This document shows, in pieces, positions 6,760-14,716 of a stretch of 27,890 nucleotides of DNA (within the stretch, counting starts at the first letter, position 1; every line of letters starts with the position of its first letter). A program made the translations under genes and the position numbers. The stretch spans positions 10,729 to 38,618 of the forward strand of contig JAAHHL010000005.1 of NCBI GenBank assembly GCA_010672185.1. The letters are read 5' to 3'. The notes below the pieces were generated by a model. That model searched no databases. It was not told the origin of the DNA and was given only the letters and a program-made list of their open reading frames with translations. This DNA comes from Caldora sp. SIO3E6 (GTDB lineage Bacteria; Cyanobacteriota; Cyanobacteriia; Cyanobacteriales; Coleofasciculaceae).

Positions 6760-7608
6760 ATGGTATACAACCGAAAACACTCCTATCTAGTGCGACTAGG
6801 GGCATCCAATTGGAATAATTGGAGAAACAATAACCCTAATGAGACTCCTGTACTTGAGGAAGCCAACCTCAATTTACTCGACCTTAGTGGCTTAAATCTC
6901 AAGGGAGCCAACCTTAGAGGAGCTAACCTCTTTGGTACTGATTTCCTGGAAGCTGATCTTACTGGAGCGGATCTCCGGAATGCGGACTTGACAGCAGCGG
7001 ATCTCTCTCAAGCTGACTTTACTGGAGTTGATCTACGGGAAGCAAGATTAATCAGAACTCAAGCCTTGGCTACCAACTTCAAGCAGGTAAGATTTACCGG
7101 AGCTTGCCTGGAAGATTGGAATATCGACCCCACCACCAATCTTGATGACGTGATTTGTGATTATATTTATCTCAAATCCAAATATATCCCAGAACAAAAA
7201 CTGTATATATTAAAAGAGCGCCGACCCTATAATGGCAACTTTGAGCCTGGAGAGTTCACCAAGCTATTCCAAAGAGTTTTAGAGCCCCTAAGCTTAGTTT
7301 TCCGCAATGGTATAGACTGGCAAGCCTTTCTTACTTCTTTCCAAGAGCTACAGGTTGAGTGCTCAGATCATAAACTATCCCTTCAGGCTATTGAGAACAA
7401 AAATAGTGGTGTGCTGGTGATTAAGCTCAATGTGCCTAATGATGCTAATAAAGCCGAAATTGAGCAATCTTTCAAACACAAGTATAGAATAGCTATTCAA
7501 AGTAAAGAAGAGCATTTCCAAGATAACCCTGAGCAGTTGGCACTATATCGTCAGCAAAGCGCAGATATTACAGAAATTGTTAGAGTGATGGCTCACAGAA
7601 GCATTTAG
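6760..7608 (+). CDS. Pentapeptide-repeat protein with C-terminal extension
   Basis: 282 residues. About residues 35-120 are tandem pentapeptide repeats of A(D/N)LxX type, for example LKGANLRGANLFGTDFLEAD and GADLRNADLTAADLSQADF. These fold as a right-handed quadrilateral beta-helix. A C-terminal domain of about 160 residues follows, beginning IDPTTNLDDVICDYIYLKSKY and containing PYNGNFEPGEFTKLFQ, a combination seen in several cyanobacterial proteins where it often ends in an effector or signalling-associated module. No signal peptide or membrane span is visible. The function is not known. ATG at 6760 is the first plausible start, with only a weak purine-rich site before it. It stands as a single gene. 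Confidence 0.85.
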   Translation: MVYNRKHSYLVRLGASNWNNWRNNNPNETPVLEEANLNLLDLSGLNLKGANLRGANLFGTDFLEADLTGADLRNADLTAADLSQADFTGVDLREARLIRTQALATNFKQVRFTGACLEDWNIDPTTNLDDVICDYIYLKSKYIPEQKLYILKERRPYNGNFEPGEFTKLFQRVLEPLSLVFRNGIDWQAFLTSFQELQVECSDHKLSLQAIENKNSGVLVIKLNVPNDANKAEIEQSFKHKYRIAIQSKEEHFQDNPEQLALYRQQSADITEIVRVMAHRSI

Positions 7609-8150
7609 GTAGGTGGTAGGTTTTAGGTGGTAGGTTTTAGGTTTTAGGTGTTATGTGGTAGGGAATTTCCTACTTGTGGTGCAATAATCCACTACTCCTT
7701 CTAGGAAAAGACAGAGATTTGATGTCTATCACGCGATCGCGCACTCATACCAGCACACAATAAGCAGAATGTCAACTGTAGCAATTTAGCTGTGCTGATT
7801 TTTTAGTCATCGAAACACTTTTCCTTAATTCCTCTGACCTCAACTTTTTCCTATTTTAACCACGCTAGTATTAGGGTTGTGGGTATTAACACTGACTATT
7901 GCAGAAAAAAAGTCAATAAATTAGTAACCTAACACCTTTATATCATTTTTATTTTTGCAAATCAAGGGCTGAAACGACGTAATCTCGTAAAAATCCAGCG
8001 CCAAAATCATCAATTATTTTTTAGGTTGAAGCCAGTATGATTAAAATTACCTAATTATTTGGACAATATTATCATCGCCTTGAGGGTAAAGGGGGTATTG
8101 AGGAAACTCCAAGAAATAAATCATCCCAATTTTGGGACTTGTCTTACCCC
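7609..8150. other. Gene-free spacer with TAGGTGG/TAGGTTTT repeats
   Basis: Just after the pentapeptide gene, 7609-7662 is an imperfect array of TAGGTGG and TAGGTTT units. The rest is AT-rich, with one HIP1 site (CGCGATCGCG, 7732-7741). No ORF with coding character, RNA gene or convincing promoter is seen. Confidence 0.5.
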
Positions 8151-8307
8151 CTCAGCTCCCTCAGCTCCCTCAGCTCCCCCAGCTTCCTCAGCTTCCTCAG
8201 CTCCCCCAGCTCCCCCAGCTTCCTCAGCTCCCTCAGCTCCCTCAGCTCCCTCAGCTACCTCAGCTCCCTCAGCTACCTCAGCTCCCTCAGCTCCCTCAGC
8301 TCCCTCC
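8151..8307. repeat. 9-bp minisatellite (CTCAGCTCC, about 17 units)
   Basis: About 17 units of CTCAGCTCC with single-base variants (CCCAGCTTC, CTCAGCTAC) abut the stop codon of ung. A 9-bp unit keeps reading frames open on both strands, giving false Pro/Ser/Ala, Pro/Gln/Leu and Glu/Gly/Ala proteins. A shorter array of the same unit lies at 9299-9352. Confidence 0.9.
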
Positions 8308-8309
8308 AA

Positions 8310-9011
8310 CTAAAGAGACCAGGAAATGGGCTCAACGCCGTTTTTTTGTAAATACGCATTGGTTGTTGAAAAATGCCGGTTGCCAAAGAAACCACGATGC
8401 GCCGATAGGGGCGAAGGGTGGGGCGAAGTAAGCACCAGATGCCGTTCACGGTCAATAAATTTTCCTTTTTGTTTGGCATAAGAACCCCACAGCATAAACA
8501 CTAGATTTTTTCTTTGCTGGTTTAAGGCGCTGATAATAGCATCTGTAAATTGCTCCCAGCCTTTTCCCCTATGGGAAGCTGCTTTATGTTGTTCTACTGT
8601 TAATACACTGTTGAGCAGTAACACTCCTTGCTCTGCCCAGCCTTGCAGGCAACCATGTTCAGGTAGTTTAATGCCCAAGTCCTGTTCAATTTCTTTGAAG
8701 ATATTGATCAGGGAAGGAGGTGGGGCAACACCCTTAGGGACAGAAAAACTCAAACCATGGGCTTGACCCGGTCCGTGATAAGGGTCTTGTCCGAGAATCA
8801 CCACTTTGACTTGGTCAAACGGTGTACTGTTCATGGCATTGAAAATTAGTGAGCCACGGGGGTAAATAATTTTGCCAGCTGCCTTCTCCGCCTTTAAGAA
8901 TTTTTTCAGTGCCTGCATGTTGGGGGTGGCAAACACATCTTCCAAAACTGCTTTCCAGGTGGGTTCAAGTTGAATATTGCTGCTAGGAGAGGGAGTCGCT
9001 TCTGTTGCCAT
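8310..9011 (-). CDS. ung: Uracil-DNA glycosylase
   Basis: 233 residues, full length for a family 1 UDG. It removes uracil from DNA as the first step of base-excision repair. The water-activating loop GQDPYHG is at 74-80 (Asp76 the general base). The uracil-binding LLLNSVLTVE segment is near 131-140. The DNA-intercalation motif HPSPLSAHRGFFG begins at 198 (His198 the catalytic histidine). All key residues are present. Start ATG 9011 gives the expected short N-terminus, but no clear Shine-Dalgarno site precedes it, because the upstream bases are an imperfect GATAATGGATAATT repeat (9019-9052). The 3' end abuts a minisatellite, leaving little room for a terminator. Confidence 0.97.
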   Translation of the reverse strand: MATEATPSPSSNIQLEPTWKAVLEDVFATPNMQALKKFLKAEKAAGKIIYPRGSLIFNAMNSTPFDQVKVVILGQDPYHGPGQAHGLSFSVPKGVAPPPSLINIFKEIEQDLGIKLPEHGCLQGWAEQGVLLLNSVLTVEQHKAASHRGKGWEQFTDAIISALNQQRKNLVFMLWGSYAKQKGKFIDRERHLVLTSPHPSPLSAHRGFFGNRHFSTTNAYLQKNGVEPISWSL

Positions 9012-9087
9012 AAAAGGAATAATGGATAATTGATAATGGATAATTGATAATTATTTACGGCTCTTGTGGGATAAGGGGTTAGCATTA

Positions 9088-9590
9088 GGGCGGGTTTTGT
9101 ACTCAAGCGATCTGGCACTTGCCCAGATTATCTCTAAACCCGCCCCTACAGTTTTGTAGTGGCGTGACACAGCTAAAATGGTGGGTTAGAAACGGGTTTT
9201 AAGTAATAAGTAATAAGTAATAAGTAATAAGTAAGACACAAGAAAAACTTATCATATCGGTTATAATGCCTATAAATCTAGATTTTTCCCCTATCTCCCC
9301 AGCTTCCTTAGCTCCCTCAGCTCCCTCAGCTTCCTCAGCTTCCTCAGCTCCCTAAACTACCATTTTAGCTGTGTCAGTCCAGTAGTGGCGTGACACACGT
9401 AAAAATGTGGAATAGATTTTTGGCTTAAATTCTTGATTTATAAGCATTATAACCGATAGGATAAATTCTTAATGCCTTCTTACTTGTTACTTTTTACTTC
9501 CCTACCCGTTTCTAACCCACCATTTTAGCGGGTTTTGTACTAAAGTTATCTTGCATTTTTCCAGATTATCTCTAAACCTGCCCCTTGTAT
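9088..9590. mobile_element. Nested repeat complex between ung and the Uma2 gene
   Basis: Two direct copies of a 58-base unit (GCGGGTTTTGTACT...AAACCTGCCCCT type) lie at about 9089-9147 and 9528-9586. Between them, TGACACAGCTAAAATGGT (9165) and its inverted partner (9376) bound a 212-bp element. The right portion (9405-9530), read on the minus strand, repeats much of the left portion, sharing GCTAAAATGGTGGGTTAG, an AAGTAA array and TATCGGTTATAATGC. The left arm carries five TAAGTAA heptamers (about 9200-9235), and a 9-mer array lies at 9299-9352. The rest of 9012-9702 holds no gene. Confidence 0.7.
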
Positions 9591-9702
9591 CTTAAAGGAG
9601 TCCAAGCGATCGCTTATCCTTCCTCTGCACTGACTGGTTCAGCACGGCCATATTGTTGTTACTTATGATATTTTTAAAAGTAAATGGTTAAATGTCCTAG
9701 TC

Positions 9703-10341
9703 ATGGCTCAAGCTGTTGATTTAACTGCTTTACCGTCACCGATGTCTCTACAAGCGTTTCTGGCTTGGGATAATGGCAATGGCAAACTATATGAGTTAAT
9801 CGAGGGTGAGCCTGTGCCGATGAGTGACCCAACCGCTAACCATGAAGATGTAGCGGATGATATCTGTGATCAGCTCAAATTGCATTGCCAAGAACAACAG
9901 TTGCCCTTTGTTCCTAAACGTTCTAAGTTAATTGCGATCGCTTCACACTCTGGAAGGGAAACAGCTAGACGGGGAGATATTGTTGTCTTTGAGCAAGCTG
10001 AATGGCAACGAATGAAGGGACTGTCTAGTTCAGCAATGGCTTACACTACTCCACCTTTAGTTATCGAAGTTGTCTCTACTAATTGGCGAGATGACTATTT
10101 GACCAAACTAGCTGAGTATGAATCTATTGGCATACAGGAGTATTGGGTTGTTGATTATGCCGCACTTGGGGGTATGCGTTACATTGGCTATCCCAAACAA
10201 CCAACCCTATCTATTTACAATATGGATAATAAGCAGGGCGAATTTGGCCAAGCTAAACTGTTTCGAGCAGGTGATTGCCTTGAATCTGTTATTCTGCCTG
10301 ATTTTACAGTAACAACCAGTAATTTATGGAGAGCAGGCTAA
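9703..10341 (+). CDS. Uma2-family (DUF820) putative endonuclease
   Basis: 212 residues with the PD-(D/E)xK-like core of the Uma2 family, which is greatly expanded in cyanobacteria. Key parts are GKLYELIEGEPVPM (27-40), the acidic pair Asp92 in ARRGDIVVFE and Glu122 in PPLVIEVVS, then DDYLTKLAEYESIGIQEYWVVDY (130-152). The family is predicted to be a nuclease; its biological role, possibly linked to mobile elements, is not established. Start ATG 9703 follows an AT-rich leader. A decayed copy of its last 25 codons lies at 16550-16625, so a relative of this gene was duplicated elsewhere in the window. Confidence 0.88.
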   Translation: MAQAVDLTALPSPMSLQAFLAWDNGNGKLYELIEGEPVPMSDPTANHEDVADDICDQLKLHCQEQQLPFVPKRSKLIAIASHSGRETARRGDIVVFEQAEWQRMKGLSSSAMAYTTPPLVIEVVSTNWRDDYLTKLAEYESIGIQEYWVVDYAALGGMRYIGYPKQPTLSIYNMDNKQGEFGQAKLFRAGDCLESVILPDFTVTTSNLWRAG

Positions 10342-10458
10342 CAATCACCCTTCAGTTAAAGCTTAGCGGTATGAGCTCAGCATAGTTCTGCAATACGCTC
10401 TATATGCCTTGCAACTATAATTGCAGCTTTAGGCATTAAGAGCAGATTGAGAGATTAA

Positions 10459-10815
10459 ATGATTCAGGGCAACGGATTTACAATTAAAGAAGGTAAGTTC
10501 AACTACTTTTTTGGTCGTGTCACTTCCAATCCACACAATCAACAACGATCCTTGCAGAATTTGCAAGACTTAAAAAAGTTAGGTGTGGATGAATTAACAG
10601 GTGGTCAACAGCGTCTCATGGAAATTTTTCAAGATGGCTTGAATTGTCCTGAAGTAAGTAGGAAAATCAACGACTACGGAACTACTATTGTTAGAGTAGT
10701 GGAAATCAATAGAATGGAATCTAAAGGAGCTATAAAGATTTCTTATTTTTATCCCAGTTCTAATCTTGCAGCTACACCAGAAGTAGTTTCTATTATCCCC
10801 AAAATCTATCTTTAG
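10459..10815 (+). CDS. Toxin-domain-like small protein (polymorphic-toxin C-terminus type)
   Basis: 118 residues. The segment KFNYFFGRVTSNPHNQQRSL (13-32), then QNLQDLKKLGV, matches from memory a module found at the extreme C-terminus of large contact-dependent and other polymorphic toxins, with HN-x2-RS-x-QN as its signature. Here it stands as a free gene with no export or delivery domain. It is followed after 8 bases by another small gene whose ribosome site (AGGAG) overlaps this stop codon, the usual geometry of a toxin and its immunity protein. Activity is unknown. The Uma2 gene lies 117 bases upstream. It could instead be a defence-associated or purely intracellular toxin. Confidence 0.6.
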   Translation: MIQGNGFTIKEGKFNYFFGRVTSNPHNQQRSLQNLQDLKKLGVDELTGGQQRLMEIFQDGLNCPEVSRKINDYGTTIVRVVEINRMESKGAIKISYFYPSSNLAATPEVVSIIPKIYL

Positions 10816-10823
10816 GAGCCCAA

Positions 10824-11321
10824 ATGAAAATTCAGCTTATTGATGAGTCTCAATTCAAGCAAATCAAGGGCATTCGACAGATTATAGTTCATGATCATGC
10901 TCGAAAATTTGCGTCCCTCGACCTGGATAACCTGGAAACTTTGGGACTTAGCTGGAGGAGTGATTTAATTGAGCCGCTCATCATGCTATCATCAGATCAC
11001 TCAATAGCATGGATTGGAGTAGATCAGCAGTTAGTTGCCCTCGATTTAGAGCAGGAAAAAATATCTGTCGCTTTACCGCTCAATAGTAATGTCGTTCAAA
11101 TCTTGACATCTACATCTCTGACTATTGTACTGACGGAATTAGAGTTGTTACTTTTTAACTCAGACCGATCTATCCGCAGCATTAAAGGACTCCCCGATAT
11201 CGGGTCTGAAATCTTGTTGCAGGGTACAAATTTGATAGTCAATTTACTCGAAGGGAACAGTTTAATTTTAGACATTGAAACAGGCATTTTTAAAGAACCT
11301 GCAATGGCTTCTTTTTTTTAA
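10824..11321 (+). CDS. Candidate immunity/antitoxin protein for the preceding gene
   Basis: 165 residues, rich in short beta strands (for example HSIAWIGVDQQLVALDLE, LTIVLTELELLLFNSD, GTNLIVNLLEGNSLILDIE) spaced like blades of a small beta-propeller. It has no signal peptide or membrane segment. Start ATG 10824 has AGGAG five bases upstream, overlapping the stop of the preceding gene, so the two are almost certainly co-translated. I do not recognise a named family. The role as immunity protein rests only on position, size and acidic, beta-rich character. Confidence 0.6.
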   Translation: MKIQLIDESQFKQIKGIRQIIVHDHARKFASLDLDNLETLGLSWRSDLIEPLIMLSSDHSIAWIGVDQQLVALDLEQEKISVALPLNSNVVQILTSTSLTIVLTELELLLFNSDRSIRSIKGLPDIGSEILLQGTNLIVNLLEGNSLILDIETGIFKEPAMASFF

Positions 11322-11483
11322 TAAATGAGTGGGAATGTTAGGTTATGCTGGTCAGCGGTAGGTAAGAATCTTTCTTTGAAGGTCAAAGCGATCGCCCGCT
11401 GAACCTCTGCACATTAAATCACTAGTTGTATTTTTCTGTATTCAAATATACTTTTTTAATTGAAAATTACTGAATAGTTGAAT

Positions 11484-11671
11484 CGGTTCTTCCGGACATA
11501 TTATGCTAAACTATTAGCTTTTATTTGCTGAGATTACTATCCTGTATGGCTTTGAGCTTTTTAATAATGCGTTTTTCCTTCTAAATGAGAGCACAATGCT
11601 TAAAATTATTGTGCAGCAGTATTTTTTGATTGTGTTTGTGATAATTTAGCATAATATCTCCTGAAGAACCG
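11484..11671. mobile_element. Miniature inverted-repeat element, family A copy 2
   Basis: Imperfect 31-base terminal repeats. The left end CGGTTCTTCCGGACATATTA continues into TGCTAAACTAT (to 11514). The right end, on the minus strand from 11671, is CGGTTCTTCAGGAGATATTA continuing into TGCTAAATTAT. The ends match the element at 2424-2615 (GGGTCTTCCG...TGCTAAACTAT) while the interiors differ. No ORF lies inside. Confidence 0.7.
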
Positions 11672-11716
11672 GTTTCGATTGCCCCTAGGGGGTGTCTTCA
11701 AAGTCCAAAATTTAAT

Positions 11717-11787
11717 GTAGGGGCGTAAGCATTTGGGCGACAATTTATCGGTGAAACCCAAGTTATACAATCCAAATGCTTCGCCCT
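11717..11787. repeat. Short palindromic repeat element before the exporter gene
   Basis: Inverted arms GGGGCGTAAGCATTTGG (11720-11736) and, on the plus strand, CCAAATGCTTCGCCC (11772-11786) surround about 35 bases. This is a dispersed palindromic repeat familiar from cyanobacterial genomes. It overlaps the longest possible N-terminus of the exporter frame, which is why I place that start downstream. Confidence 0.6.
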
Positions 11788-11816
11788 CCGACAGTTTGAA
11801 AACACGCCCTAGCACT

Positions 11817-13307
11817 ATGCAGCAGCCGGAAGATAATCCTCTTGAGTCCCCCAGGAACAACATTCAACTTAGAGCATCACCTCGAAAGTGGTGGGTATTA
11901 CTGAGTATCGGTTTGGGAGCACTTATGTTCTCCGTTGATGTGAGCATTGTTTATGTCTCCCTACCCACCTTAGTTGAGGAATTCCATAGTAACTTTACCA
12001 TTATCCAATGGGTGACTTTAAGTTACCTACTGGTGATCGCTACTTCCATCCTAGGAGTAGGACGATGGGGTGATATATCCAACAAGAAATGGTTGTATTT
12101 AACTGGACTGGTTATTTTCACTCTAGGTTCTCTGCTTTGTGGACTTGCATCCACCATTACTTATTTAATTGGTTTTCGGGCTCTCCAGGGACTCGGAGCA
12201 GTTTTTATCTCAGCCTTAGGAGCAGCAATTGTCACAGAAACTTTTGCAGTCTCAGGATGTGGATTTGCCCTCGGCACTATTGGTGCTATTAGTTCCCTTG
12301 GTGTTGTCCTCGGACCGACTATAGGCGGGTTACTGATTGGTTTGGGAAACTGGCGTTGGATTTTTTTAGTAAATGTGCCGATTGGGATGGTGGCAAGTTT
12401 GATGGCCATCTACTCGATCTCAGCTTCCCACACTCCTCAGATTCAGCAACGCTTTGACCTCTGGGGAGCATTGGTAATGGCTTTAGCGCTGAGTTGTTTA
12501 ACCCTAGGTATGACCTTTGGCCAAACTAAAGGTTTCGATACCCCTATCTCCTTACTCTTGTTGATAGTTACTGCCCTTAGTTTCATCTGCTTTTTGAGAC
12601 TAGAAGTTCAGGTTTCAGAACCAATACTTGACCTCAAAATCTTTCACAACCTGAAGTTCAGCTTAAGTTTATTGGTAGGCTGGACTATGTATACGGTGAT
12701 GGCAGGAACAGTTTTTATTTTGCCTTTTTTTCTGGAATGGGTTAAACATTACTCTGTCGAGCATGTGGGCTTACTACAAGCAGTCTTGCCGATTTCTGTA
12801 GGATTAGTAGAACCCATTTCTGGCCGTTTGTCAGACCGCTTTGGCTGGCATATTCTGAGTTTAACTGGGTTAATCGTAATGGTGTTTGGATGTTTGAGCA
12901 TTAGCACCTTGGATACTGAATTAACCTCTGTGGGTTACATTTTACGGGTAATTCCTTTAGGCATTGGTATGGGAATATTCGTTTCTCCCAACAATACTGC
13001 CATTATGAATAATGTTGCCCCAAAGCGATTAGGGGTTGCTTCGGCATTGTTATCTTTATCCCGTGTCTTAGGACATATGGTAGGAGTACCCCTGACTGGC
13101 AGCTTATTTCTGACCTTCAGCTTGGCCAAATCCCCAAATTTGTCAAGTTTTGAGCTCAACAATAGTAATCTTGCTAGAGTCCCAATTGCAGAACTAGTAT
13201 TTGCCGAACATGCTATCTTTTATATTTCTGGATTGATCTTGGCAATGGGAGTTTTGTTACTGATTTACGGCTCATTCCAAAGTCAGAACAAGCCGCAATC
13301 CGTTTAA
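11817..13307 (+). CDS. MFS drug exporter, DHA2 (EmrB/QacA) type
   Basis: 496 residues with about 14 membrane spans. The first begins KWWVLLSIGLGALMFSVDVS, the DHA2 signature region with the Asp in TM1 and IVYVSLPTLVEEF after it. The motif-A loop is GRWGDISNKKWLYLTG, and the motif-C-like region is SLGVVLGPTIGGLLIGLGNW. Such proteins use the proton gradient to export drugs or natural products from the inner membrane. I start at ATG 11817 (MQQPEDNP). A TTG start at 11733 would put the N-terminus inside a dispersed palindromic repeat. No strong Shine-Dalgarno site is seen. A methyltransferase gene follows after 11 bases, probably co-transcribed. Substrate unknown. Confidence 0.9.
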   Translation: MQQPEDNPLESPRNNIQLRASPRKWWVLLSIGLGALMFSVDVSIVYVSLPTLVEEFHSNFTIIQWVTLSYLLVIATSILGVGRWGDISNKKWLYLTGLVIFTLGSLLCGLASTITYLIGFRALQGLGAVFISALGAAIVTETFAVSGCGFALGTIGAISSLGVVLGPTIGGLLIGLGNWRWIFLVNVPIGMVASLMAIYSISASHTPQIQQRFDLWGALVMALALSCLTLGMTFGQTKGFDTPISLLLLIVTALSFICFLRLEVQVSEPILDLKIFHNLKFSLSLLVGWTMYTVMAGTVFILPFFLEWVKHYSVEHVGLLQAVLPISVGLVEPISGRLSDRFGWHILSLTGLIVMVFGCLSISTLDTELTSVGYILRVIPLGIGMGIFVSPNNTAIMNNVAPKRLGVASALLSLSRVLGHMVGVPLTGSLFLTFSLAKSPNLSSFELNNSNLARVPIAELVFAEHAIFYISGLILAMGVLLLIYGSFQSQNKPQSV

Positions 13308-13318
13308 CTCATACAGCT

Positions 13319-14182
13319 ATGGTGCAAAAAGAGACAATGAAAGATTTAAGTAATGCTACATCTGGAAATTATTGGCAGTCCATTGCTAAATTATGGGATC
13401 TGATTGGCTCCCCATCGCGCCCTTGTGATCAAGACCTTGCTTTTATCAAGGAACAATCCTTTCCTTATTTAGAATCTTTATCCCCAAATATATCGCAAGC
13501 TGTGATGTTGGGAGTAACTAAAGAAATTGCCTTGCTATCTTGGCCTTACAATGTCAGTCTTTTGGCGATTGATCGCTCGCCGGAGATGATTGATTTAGTT
13601 TGGCCTAAAACCGAGGTTCCCAAAGGTAAAGCCATCTTAGGAGATTGGAAAAATCTTCCTTGTCCAGACAATTCCTGTGACCTGGTAGTGGGAGACTGTT
13701 GCTTTACTCTATTAGATTATCCCCAGAGTTATCAAACGGTTTTGCAAGAAGTTTCTAGAATCCTGAAACCCCAAGGTCTCTTTATCATGCGTTTTTTCTT
13801 GAGACCAGACCTATCTGAAGACATAGAAACTATATTTGACGAATTAAAAGCCAAGGCCATTGGCAATATTTTTGTCTTCAGATGGCGATTAGCTATGGCA
13901 TTACAAAATAGTCCAGAGGAAGGGCTCCCAGTCCATAAAATTTGGCAAAGATGGCAACAAGAAGTCTCGAATCCCGACCAACTGATGGAACATTTAGGTT
14001 GGCCGACGGAGTTACTGGCTACAATCACTAATTATCAAAACTCATCAGCGGTCTTTACCTTTCCCACATTGTCGGAAGTGAGACAGATATTTTTATCATA
14101 CTTTGATGAAGTATCTTGCCATTTTCCCTCTTATGAGTTGGGAGAACGCTGTCCTACCCTGACATTTCATCCCAAAAAATGA
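13319..14182 (+). CDS. Class I SAM-dependent methyltransferase-like protein
   Basis: 287 residues with a Rossmann-type methyltransferase core: SVSLLAIDRSPEMIDLVWPK-like strand 2 and acidic loop, GDWKNLPCPDNSCDLVVGDC (motifs II-III), then EVSRILKPQGLFIMRFF (motif III/post-III). The normally glycine-rich SAM loop is reduced to VMLGVTKEIALL, lacking the usual GxGxG, so SAM binding may be altered. Two starts are possible: ATG 13319, 11 bases after the exporter stop, or ATG 13337, preceded by a better purine-rich site (AAAGAGAC). Tight coupling to the exporter suggests a shared role, such as modifying and exporting a small molecule, but the substrate is unknown. Confidence 0.75.
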   Translation: MVQKETMKDLSNATSGNYWQSIAKLWDLIGSPSRPCDQDLAFIKEQSFPYLESLSPNISQAVMLGVTKEIALLSWPYNVSLLAIDRSPEMIDLVWPKTEVPKGKAILGDWKNLPCPDNSCDLVVGDCCFTLLDYPQSYQTVLQEVSRILKPQGLFIMRFFLRPDLSEDIETIFDELKAKAIGNIFVFRWRLAMALQNSPEEGLPVHKIWQRWQQEVSNPDQLMEHLGWPTELLATITNYQNSSAVFTFPTLSEVRQIFLSYFDEVSCHFPSYELGERCPTLTFHPKK

Positions 14183-14218
14183 TTGTTATCGATTAATTAT
14201 TTTTTTATGGGGAAGTTT

Positions 14219-14360
14219 TGTAGGGTGCGTTAACGTAGTGTAACGCACCATTAGGCTTTATAGCCTGTTATTGATCGCACAAGTAGGGTTAATCGATTAG
14301 TTATTTTTTGATGGAGGAGTCTCTCCTGGTGCGTTACGGCGTTGCCTAACGCACCCTACA
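14219..14360. mobile_element. Miniature element, family B copy 1 (left of the PIN/RHH pair)
   Basis: 142 bases with perfect 14-bp terminal repeats TGTAGGGTGCGTTA and TAACGCACCCTACA. Each end forms a hairpin with the same 9-bp stem, GGTGCGTTA/TAACGCACC. The left hairpin loop is ACGTAGTG and the right loop CGGCGTTGCC. A direct, nearly identical copy lies at 15248-15390 on the other side of the toxin-antitoxin genes. Confidence 0.9.
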
Positions 14361-14377
14361 AATCTACAAATCACTGC

Positions 14378-14716
14378 TTATTTTGATGATGCTTTGGCAG
14401 CGTCTTGTATCCGTTGCTGAAGAAGAGCAACGGTGTTAGAGTCGAGGTCTTTCTCTGGTGGAACCATTTCTCGTTCAGTCAATGCTGCGGCAAGCTCAGA
14501 TGAAGAAGCTTTTCCTAGTTCTTGTAACAAAGAGGTGAATGACAGTTGTTGTTGCTGAATTTCTTCTTCAGAAACTGAACTAACAGAATAGGCAAGTGTT
14601 ACCTGCCGCGTCAGAGCGTAGACAATATATTGATTTAAGGAAACGCCTTCACCTTTTGCCAAATTAGCTAATTGCTGGTGTAGTGTTTCTGGTAATTGAA
14701 GGGTTAATCGACTCAT
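14378..14716 (-). CDS. Ribbon-helix-helix antitoxin
   Basis: 112 residues. The N-terminal 38 residues (MSRLTLQLPETLHQQLANLA, then GVSLNQYIVYALTRQV) form a classic ribbon-helix-helix DNA-binding unit as in HicB/CopG-type antitoxins. The rest is a helical, charged tail that would wrap the toxin. The start ATG overlaps the toxin stop as ATGA (14713-14716), so the two are translationally coupled, with the toxin gene first, an inverted order compared with many antitoxin-first operons. A likely operator lies at 15152-15184. The 3' end is 17 bases from a miniature element. Confidence 0.85.
   Translation of the reverse strand: MSRLTLQLPETLHQQLANLAKGEGVSLNQYIVYALTRQVTLAYSVSSVSEEEIQQQQLSFTSLLQELGKASSSELAAALTEREMVPPEKDLDSNTVALLQQRIQDAAKASSK

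Noticed and set aside
8059..8431. Overlapping Pro/Ser/Ala, Pro/Gln/Leu and Glu/Gly/Ala reading frames as genes
   Set aside because: They are six-frame readings of the 9-bp minisatellite, overlap ung on the other strand and have no ribosome site.
11733..11816. N-terminal extension of the DHA2 exporter from TTG 11733
   Set aside because: These codons lie largely inside a dispersed palindromic repeat; ATG 11817 gives a normal short N-terminus before TM1.
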